A stretch of 64,000 bases of DNA, taken from NCBI GenBank assembly GCA_015056365.1, contig SVGM01000009.1, positions 62,001-126,000 of the forward strand, given 5' to 3'. How positions within the stretch are numbered: the first letter of the stretch is position 1; each line of letters opens with the position of its first letter. Below the pieces are notes generated by a model that saw nothing but the letters and a program-made list of their open reading frames with translations, searched no databases and was not told the origin of the DNA. Made by a program: the position numbers and the translations under genes. Below are positions 58,585 to 64,000 of the stretch, one piece after another. The DNA is from Clostridiales bacterium (GTDB lineage: Bacteria; Bacillota; Clostridia; Christensenellales; Aristaeellaceae).

Positions 58585-58937
58585 GGTTGATGTGTCGGGA
58601 ACAAGGGATTCCCTCTGTTTGGGTTCCGTCGGTTCAGCGTTTTACCGGTCGCTGTAGGCACAGCAGAAAACTGTCTGGCACAGAGGAACGATACACTGTG
58701 AAGCATACTCGCTCTGGACCCTAATCCTTCAGCACAGGTCACAGGGGTAACTAAATGCCCTGGCTTTCAAGACCTTCAGGATCATAGCCGCAGTTCGTTA
58801 CTGCGACAATCAGACCGAAATCCGCGTTATGTGTTCTCTCTCAGTCTGAACAATGCTGTGCTCGTGCCGGCTGTTCTTTCCGATGTACTCATCTGCATCG
58901 GGAAAGGATCGCTGCTCCTTACGCTATACAGCTGGGA
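58585..58937 (-). other. Non-coding stretch of unknown content (long 3' region or possible small RNA)
   Basis: No gene of convincing codon use is present. On the minus strand there are small stems (CGCAG-TAACGAA-CTGCG; CTTTCCCGATG...CATCGGAAAG) and the stretch ends at the terminator at 58547. A 29-codon open segment near 58758-58850 reads ERTHNADFGLIVAVTNCG but begins after a stop and has no start codon. It may be the 3' end of the importer transcript, a small RNA, or a decayed gene. Confidence 0.35.
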
Positions 58938-59864
58938 TTAGCCCTTAACGCCGCCCAGCACCATACCGGTAACGAAGTAGCGCTGCAGGAAGGGGTAGAC
59001 GAGCAGGATGGGCAGCGCAGAGACCACGGTGATGGCGCAACGGATGGTCACGGGCGTGGACTTGGCAGCTGCCTGACTGGCCAGAGCGTCAACGGAAGCG
59101 TTGGCTGCGTTGGCGGTGTTCATGGATGTAGCCAGCTTCATCTTCAGCAGGTACTGCAGGGTGTGCAGGTACTTCTTACCACCGTTGTACAGCTGGGTGT
59201 CGAACCACTGGTTCCAGCTGCCGACGGCAACGAACAGCGCGACCGTGGCCAGCACGGGGGTGCACAGGGGGAAGATGATCTGCCAGAAGATACGCATGTC
59301 GTTAGCGCCGTCGATACGGGCAGATTCTGCCAGAGCTTCCGGCAGACCCTGAATGTAGGTACGGATAACGATCATGTTGAAGCAGCTGAACATGGTGGGG
59401 ATAATGTACACCCAGAAGGTCTTGCTCAGCTTCAGCGTGCGGTGGATCAGCAGGAAGTTGGGAATCAGACCGGCGTTAACATACATGGTCAGAACCACAG
59501 CCAGCGTGATGAACTTGCGGAACACATACTCCTTACGGCTGAGGGCGAATGCCAGCATGGAGGTAAAGAACAGGTTCAGGATGGTGGTGATAACCGTACG
59601 GGCAACGGAGATACCGAAGGCATTCCAGGTCAGCTTGTCGCTGAGCAGGGTATTGTAGGCCTCGGTGCTGAACTTACGGGGCCACAGACCGATACCGCCG
59701 CGAACTGCGTCGATGCCGTCGTTGAAGGAGATGGCCACAGTATTCACAACCGGGAAAAGGGTAACAAACATCAGAATGCAAAGGATGATGCCGTTGACAA
59801 TGGGGAATACCACATCCTGTTGCATAGGCTTTTTCGCCTTTTTGTTGTACGTAACAGAAGTCAC
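58938..59864 (-). CDS. Carbohydrate ABC transporter permease, LplC type
   Basis: A 308-residue membrane protein with six helices of the LplC/YtcP type. LFPVVNTVAISFNDG opens the transporter part; ESARIDGANDMRIFWQIIFPLCTPVLATV is the EAA coupling loop. The C-terminal LLVYPFLQRYFVTGMVLGGVKG is characteristic of the family. It starts 14 bases after the LplB-type gene. It pairs with that permease for uptake of a complex oligosaccharide; the ATPase gene is not in the operon, as usual for this family. Confidence 0.93.
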   Translation of the reverse strand: MTSVTYNKKAKKPMQQDVVFPIVNGIILCILMFVTLFPVVNTVAISFNDGIDAVRGGIGLWPRKFSTEAYNTLLSDKLTWNAFGISVARTVITTILNLFFTSMLAFALSRKEYVFRKFITLAVVLTMYVNAGLIPNFLLIHRTLKLSKTFWVYIIPTMFSCFNMIVIRTYIQGLPEALAESARIDGANDMRIFWQIIFPLCTPVLATVALFVAVGSWNQWFDTQLYNGGKKYLHTLQYLLKMKLATSMNTANAANASVDALASQAAAKSTPVTIRCAITVVSALPILLVYPFLQRYFVTGMVLGGVKG

Positions 59865-59878
59865 AGCATATCCCTCCT

Positions 59879-60832
59879 TTACAGCAGCGTATCTTCATCC
59901 AGTTTCTTGGCCACAAAATTGGCGGCGAAGAGCAGGATGATACCAATCACGCTCTTGAACATACCAGCCGCAATAGCACGGCCGTATTTGTTGTTCTGGA
60001 TACCATATTCCAGCACAAACACATCAAGAGTCTGTGAGAAATCGTAAACTTGCTTGTTGCCCAGCAAGTACTGGAGTTCGAAACCAGCCTCCATCAAGTG
60101 GCCAATGTTCATGATGAGCAGCACCACGAATGTGGACTTGATGCCGGGCAGCGTAACGTTGAGAATGCGCTGGAAACGACCTGCGCCGTCGATGGCGGCA
60201 GCTTCGTACAGCGTGGGGTCGATGGAGGTCATGGTGGAAATATAGATGATGGAGTTCCAGCCAACTTCCTTCCAGATGTTGATAAGACCAACAAGGAACC
60301 AGAAGTACTTGCCTTCACCCAGCCACCAGACGGGCTGATCGATAATCTTGGCTGCCAACAGCATCTGGTTAACGGGGCCGTCGGATACGAACATGTTCTG
60401 CGCCATACCCACGACAATAACCATACTCAGGAAGTGAGGCAGATAGGTGACCGTCTGCACCGTACGCTTAAAGCCACGGTTGCGGACTTCGTTAAGCAGA
60501 ATGGCCAGCAGAATGGAAGCAAGAGTGCCAAAGACAAGGTTGATCACGCTCATGGCCAGCGTGTTTCTGAAACCGAGCCAGAAATATTTCTCATTAAAGA
60601 GCCATTTGAAATTGCCAAAGCCGATCCAGTCCGCACCTTTTTTAATGGTGGAAATGTCAAGGTTCTGGAATGCATAGCGCCAGCCCCACAGGGGATAATA
60701 GTTAAAGAGCATGACATACAAAAGCACCGGAATAGACATGACCATCAGCCATTTCTGATCCCAGAGTGTTTTCCAGATGCTCTTTTTCTTAGCGGGCTGC
60801 ATCGGTTTGATGTTGGTAGCCGCACCGGTCAT
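59879..60832 (-). CDS. Carbohydrate ABC transporter permease, LplB type
   Basis: A 317-residue membrane protein with six helices. IPVLLYVMLFNYYPLWGWRYAFQN opens the membrane part, and YEAAAIDGAGRFQRILNVTLPGIKST is the EAA loop. The C-terminal GMFKSVIGIILLFAANFVAKKL is typical of LplB. The start MTGAATNIKP at 60832 follows AAAGGGGT; the ORF-track start at 60883 adds an unlikely N-terminus from the intergenic region. It lies 69 bases downstream of the binding-protein gene. Confidence 0.93.
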   Translation of the reverse strand: MTGAATNIKPMQPAKKKSIWKTLWDQKWLMVMSIPVLLYVMLFNYYPLWGWRYAFQNLDISTIKKGADWIGFGNFKWLFNEKYFWLGFRNTLAMSVINLVFGTLASILLAILLNEVRNRGFKRTVQTVTYLPHFLSMVIVVGMAQNMFVSDGPVNQMLLAAKIIDQPVWWLGEGKYFWFLVGLINIWKEVGWNSIIYISTMTSIDPTLYEAAAIDGAGRFQRILNVTLPGIKSTFVVLLIMNIGHLMEAGFELQYLLGNKQVYDFSQTLDVFVLEYGIQNNKYGRAIAAGMFKSVIGIILLFAANFVAKKLDEDTLL

Positions 60833-60901
60833 AGATGTTACCCCTTTCCGAAAAAACCATGGGGAGAGACAAGCTCTCCCCATGGCATGAGAGATTCTGA
60901 A

Positions 60902-62545
60902 TTACTCGGCGGTCTGCTCGACCAGCTTGGTCACTTCAGCCTGCATGAAATCAGTGTAGATCTGGGCATAGGGAGCGATTTCGGTGACGAAAGCATCCCA
61001 GTTGGTGTCCAGTTCAGCCTGATCAGCGCTCATGATGATCTTGGGCAGCTGCTGGTCCTGGATGAGGAGGAACTTGTCATAGTCATCCTGGATGGGAGCC
61101 TTGTCGATCTGCCAAGCTTCGCCCCAGGGAGCCAGTTCGCAGGGAGCGTTGAAGAAGTCGGCGGGCTTCAGGTAGCCGTAAGCAGTCAGGAACTCCTTGT
61201 CGTAGTCGCTCATCAAAGCGAAGTAGTTTTCGCCCTGGTCAGCGGGAGCCCAAGCGTTGCCGTCATCCTGGGTGCCCTGCTTCTTGGGAGCAGATTCCCA
61301 GATGGTGAGAGCGGTGTTGGCCATCTTCCAGGTAGCATCGTTGCGCTGGCTGTACTGTTCCTGAGTCATCAGCATACGGCCATTCTCAACGTAGTAGTCT
61401 TCGCCTTCGATACCCCACTGCAGGATCTTCTGCCACTCGTCGCTCAGCAGAGCTTCGAACAGCTGGATCATGCGCTCGGGATATTCGCAGTTGACGGAGA
61501 TACCAAAGCCGCGGTCCTTGTTGGGCACAGCGCCGTTGAGGTACTGCTCGCTGATGGTGCCGAAGCCGTAGGACTCATCGTACACCAGGGGCAGAGCGAT
61601 GTAGGTGTTCTTGTACATGCCGGCGGTCTCCAGGGCAGCGGTAGCGGTACCGAAGTCCCAGGTCTGGTCGAACATGCCCAGCACGGTGCCGGCAGACAGC
61701 TTGGCGATGTACTGGTCATAGGTCATGGTGAAGGTGTCGGGATTGATCAGGCCCTTGTTGTAAGCCTCGTTCAGCTTGGCATAGTAAGCCTTGGCGTAGG
61801 GCTTGTCGATGAAGGTTTCAACAGCGTAGATGCCGTTCTCATCCGCGGTGCGGTTGATGTAGACTTCGCCTTCGTTGGGCTGGCCCATCAGGTGCTGCAC
61901 GGGGTTGATCAGGCAGAAGTGACGCCAGTCTTCGCACAGGATGGCGAAGCCTTCGTACTTAGCGCCGTTTTCATCGGTGGGGTTAGCAGCGATGAAGCGC
62001 TCGATCAGATCGAAGTACTGATCCAGGGTCTTGATCTGGGGATAGTTGTCCCAAGCCAGAACCTGCTTCTGGATGAAGAAAGCGGGGCCGTTGCAGGCCA
62101 TCTGGATCTGAGCGTTGTAGTTGATGCCGTAGTTGGGGATGATGAACAGTTCGCCGTTCTCATTGACCAGCTGGGGCAGCAGATCCTTGATGTGGTTCCA
62201 CAGGTTGGGGGTGGACTCTTCGTTGATGTAGTCCAGCAGGTTGATCAGAGCGCCAGCGTTGATGAGCTTCTCAGCGCTGTTGCCGCCGTCGAACAGGTCC
62301 GGATAGTCTTCACCGGCAATCTTGGTGCCCAGAGTTTCGTCCAGGTCGCCAGCCAGGAATTCGATCTCGAACTTGATGCCGAACTGTTCTTCGATCATCT
62401 TGTAGATCTTGTTGTCTTCAGTGGGCTGATCGCCGGGATCGCCACGGAAAACGGTGACGGTGATGGGTTCCTGCTCAGCCACAGCAAAGCTGCACAGAGA
62501 CAGAATCATTGCCAGAGCCAGAATGGCAGCAATAATTTTCCGCAT
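60902..62545 (-). CDS. Extracellular oligosaccharide-binding protein (LplA type)
   Basis: A 547-residue exported binding protein of the family 1 group, first gene of the importer. A type I signal peptide (MRKIIAAILALAMILSLCSFAVAE) without a normal lipobox spacing is followed by ITVTVFRGDPGDQPTEDNK and IEEQFGIKFEIEFLAGD. DYPDLFDGGNSAEKLINAGALINL is typical of LplA-like proteins, as is the large size. TTAGGAGGAAACCAAC precedes the ATG. It probably binds plant or host oligosaccharides, in line with the glycosidase genes on both sides. Confidence 0.9.
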   Translation of the reverse strand: MRKIIAAILALAMILSLCSFAVAEQEPITVTVFRGDPGDQPTEDNKIYKMIEEQFGIKFEIEFLAGDLDETLGTKIAGEDYPDLFDGGNSAEKLINAGALINLLDYINEESTPNLWNHIKDLLPQLVNENGELFIIPNYGINYNAQIQMACNGPAFFIQKQVLAWDNYPQIKTLDQYFDLIERFIAANPTDENGAKYEGFAILCEDWRHFCLINPVQHLMGQPNEGEVYINRTADENGIYAVETFIDKPYAKAYYAKLNEAYNKGLINPDTFTMTYDQYIAKLSAGTVLGMFDQTWDFGTATAALETAGMYKNTYIALPLVYDESYGFGTISEQYLNGAVPNKDRGFGISVNCEYPERMIQLFEALLSDEWQKILQWGIEGEDYYVENGRMLMTQEQYSQRNDATWKMANTALTIWESAPKKQGTQDDGNAWAPADQGENYFALMSDYDKEFLTAYGYLKPADFFNAPCELAPWGEAWQIDKAPIQDDYDKFLLIQDQQLPKIIMSADQAELDTNWDAFVTEIAPYAQIYTDFMQAEVTKLVEQTAE

Positions 62546-62596
62546 GTTGGTTTCCTCCTAAAGTTTAATTTGGGAATCTCTTTCCCATTTAATACA

Positions 62597-62625
62597 ATTA
62601 TAGATGCCAAGGCACCTCTCAGCAA
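62597..62625 (-). promoter_or_regulatory. Promoter of the LplABC-type operon
   Basis: On the minus strand TTGCTG and TATAAT are 17 bases apart, about 50 bases before the start codon. The rest of 62626-62857 is AT-rich and holds no gene that I can support. Confidence 0.65.
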
Positions 62626-62857
62626 TGCTTTTTTTCGTAAATTTTAGGACAAAAATATCCTTCGCCAATTTACTTTGGTAAAGACGTTTCGTAAGTTTGT
62701 TATGTAGGCTGGATTCCATGATGTGCAATCGTTTTCTTGTTTTCATTGTTTTTCCAGTGCATTTTCTGGAAATTGTTTCCAATCAGTAGCTGCAAGAATT
62801 GTCATTTCGTTACTGTTGCTTCCTCAAAAGCCATGTAACAGTTTCTTTCCATATCAA

Positions 62858-62888
62858 AAAGAGGACAGATCTGAAATCTGTCCTCTTT
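62858..62888 (-). terminator. Terminator of the GH51 gene
   Basis: AAAGAGGACAGAT-CTGAA-ATCTGTCCTCTTT, a perfect 13-bp stem; on the minus strand it is followed by TTGATATGG after TTTT. It separates the GH51 gene from the importer operon. Confidence 0.85.
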
Positions 62889-62912
62889 CCGTCCGATCAT
62901 CTGACGGCCGCC

Positions 62913-64000
62913 TTATCTGGTAAACCTGAGCACATTCCAGCTCAAGGGCTGCAACACTGCCTGTACCTTTCCTGCCTCGGCTTTGGTCTCACTTACCGTC
63001 GCCGGTTTGATCACGTCAGGATGATCGTAATGATTGAAGGCTTCCGGGTCACTGCTGTACATGGCGATATGCTCGCAGAACGTCCAGCCTTCAAAACCGC
63101 GGGCGTCCAGCGTCAGCTCATGGCAGTCCTGTTCATCCGCATTGATAACGAACACAGTCAGCTCGCCTGCTTCCTCGTTAAGGGCTGCAGCGGACTGGAT
63201 GTATTCCACCTTCTCAAAGCCGCCGTACTGATTCATGTCATCAATGGCGTAGCCTTCCACGTCGAAATGCTCGCACTCCACCACCGTGTTCAGCGCAATG
63301 CCGCGGGCGTAGCGAATCATCTGGGTGAAGGGATAGTACCCCGCGCTCTTCCACACGTGCTCCCGGTCGTTGGCGCACAGCAGATTGATTCCACTGGTGG
63401 CGCAGCCGATCCGAATACGGTCAGCATGACGCAGCATGGTAAGCATCACTGCGGCGCTGGCCAGCGTCCGGGGCATTTCGCCGCTGAGGGGGAAGCTGCG
63501 GCGGGTGGACCAGTCGTCCGGATCGTGGCGGACGTACTTGCGCTCCGGATCAAAGCTGAAGAAGCCCATGGCGGGTTGGCGTCCGCCCAAGCCCAGATGG
63601 GCACCGCTGGCGGGCCGGTAGGAGCAGGCATATTCGTCCAGCGAGAGCATCATGGTCTTGTTCACCCGCAGCTTGGTCTTCAGGAAGTCGCACAGAGCGA
63701 TCTCCGTACGGATGTACTCCTCAAAGGCTTTGTAACCTGCCATCAGCGCAGGCACGTTGCCGGGAGGGGCGGAGTGGTAATGGTGCAGGGAAATCATGTC
63801 CACGGTCTCGTAGCATTCCTGCAGCACCTGCAGATCCCAGTCCGGATAATGATTCAGGAAAGGCGAGGAAGACACACAGGCAACGGTTTCGATGGTGGGG
63901 TCGATCCACTTCATCACCTTGGTGGTCTCGTGGGCCAGCACGCCGTACGCCTTGGGGTCTTTCTGGTAGGATGCGATCTGCCACGGCCCATCCATCTCGT
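62913..64000 (-). CDS. GH51 alpha-L-arabinofuranosidase, C-terminal part (5' truncated by window)
   Basis: The frame is open to base 64000. The codon just before the ORF-track Met is GAG, giving the family text (N)EMDGPWQI. In GH51 the general acid/base Glu lies in GNE at this point, so the visible part begins at the catalytic acid. The nucleophile Glu is in LSLDEYACSYRPA at about residue 120 of the fragment. The barrel ends near GYYPFTQMIRYARGIALN, and the last 120 residues form the usual beta-sandwich. It releases arabinose from imported arabino-oligosaccharides. Confidence 0.9.
   Translation of the reverse strand, partial: EMDGPWQIASYQKDPKAYGVLAHETTKVMKWIDPTIETVACVSSSPFLNHYPDWDLQVLQECYETVDMISLHHYHSAPPGNVPALMAGYKAFEEYIRTEIALCDFLKTKLRVNKTMMLSLDEYACSYRPASGAHLGLGGRQPAMGFFSFDPERKYVRHDPDDWSTRRSFPLSGEMPRTLASAAVMLTMLRHADRIRIGCATSGINLLCANDREHVWKSAGYYPFTQMIRYARGIALNTVVECEHFDVEGYAIDDMNQYGGFEKVEYIQSAAALNEEAGELTVFVINADEQDCHELTLDARGFEGWTFCEHIAMYSSDPEAFNHYDHPDVIKPATVSETKAEAGKVQAVLQPLSWNVLRFTR

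Noticed and set aside
58585-58937. 6S RNA, RNase P RNA or tmRNA
   Set aside because: I looked for the known conserved cores of these RNAs on both strands and found none.
60050-62647. 865-residue plus-strand ORF
   Set aside because: Antisense to the LplA- and LplB-type genes, which are confirmed by family motifs and ribosome binding sites.

Overview
The window looks like a piece of a chromosome from an anaerobic, probably gut-dwelling member of the Clostridia (Bacillota). The evidence is a high-GC Firmicutes-style gene set with strong AGGAGG ribosome binding sites, sigma-A promoters of the TTGACA-17-TATAAT type, a T-box leader, a cobalamin riboswitch, a DUF3794/LysM protein of the type found in spore formers, and several plant or host glycan genes (GH29, GH43, GH51, probable GH94). 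Extracytoplasmic binding proteins with plain signal peptides and no lipobox cysteine fit an uncultured Christensenellales/Oscillospirales-like lineage, but that placement is an inference. No rRNA and no CRISPR array were seen; one tRNA (Arg, ACG) is present.

Layout. 1-3115: 3' part of a GH94-like phosphorylase, an amidohydrolase and a small secreted protein. 3204-12538 (minus): a ten-gene Mrp-type antiporter operon in the order E-F-G-MbhD-(MbhE+B)-C followed by four different MrpA/D-like antiporter subunits. This follows the order of the sodium module of archaeal membrane-bound hydrogenase, but no hydrogenase genes are present. 12716-17933: DUF3794/LysM protein, VanW protein, acetyltransferase and GH43 enzyme. 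17983-19729 (minus): TrpB2-type tryptophan synthase beta chain behind a tryptophan T-box. 20270-22974: rpsB-tsf-pyrH. 23331-27300: MATE exporter, argS and a SpoU-type rRNA methyltransferase. 27478-28914: an MFS exporter behind a leader that looks like a translational attenuator. 28991-33069: VOC protein, M18 aminopeptidase, histidine phosphatase, metallo-beta-lactamase-fold protein and nitroreductase.

33265-39204: a coiled-coil protein with an ArsR/DUF2087 regulator, a compact hairpin element, an LTA-synthase-like enzyme, and an ECF sigma factor with a DUF4349 membrane protein and an acetyltransferase. 39441-45755 (minus): AT-rich acetyltransferase, aldo-keto reductase with ferredoxin motifs, a large beta-propeller/HD-GYP sensor and a DUF4317 protein. 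45905-47652: an antibiotic-resistance type ABC-F protein behind a leader with a candidate transcription attenuator. 47660-51881: a cobalamin unit with a BtuR adenosyltransferase and, divergently, a B12 riboswitch controlling BtuFCD plus a PduO-like adenosyltransferase. 51949-54309: DMT exporter, FUSC/ArAE-like membrane protein, a truncated AGCS symporter and tRNA-Arg. 54481-56946: an amino-acid ABC importer. 57008-64000 (minus): GH29 fucosidase, an LplABC-type sugar importer and the 3' part of a GH51 arabinofuranosidase.

The observations most worth a second look are the four-antiporter Mrp complex, the two independent drug-resistance-type leaders (MFS and ABC-F), the GC-rich hairpin repeat family between genes, the propeller-HD-GYP receptor, and the compact structured element at 34319-34431. 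Most long antisense ORFs in the track are shadows of high-GC genes and were left out.
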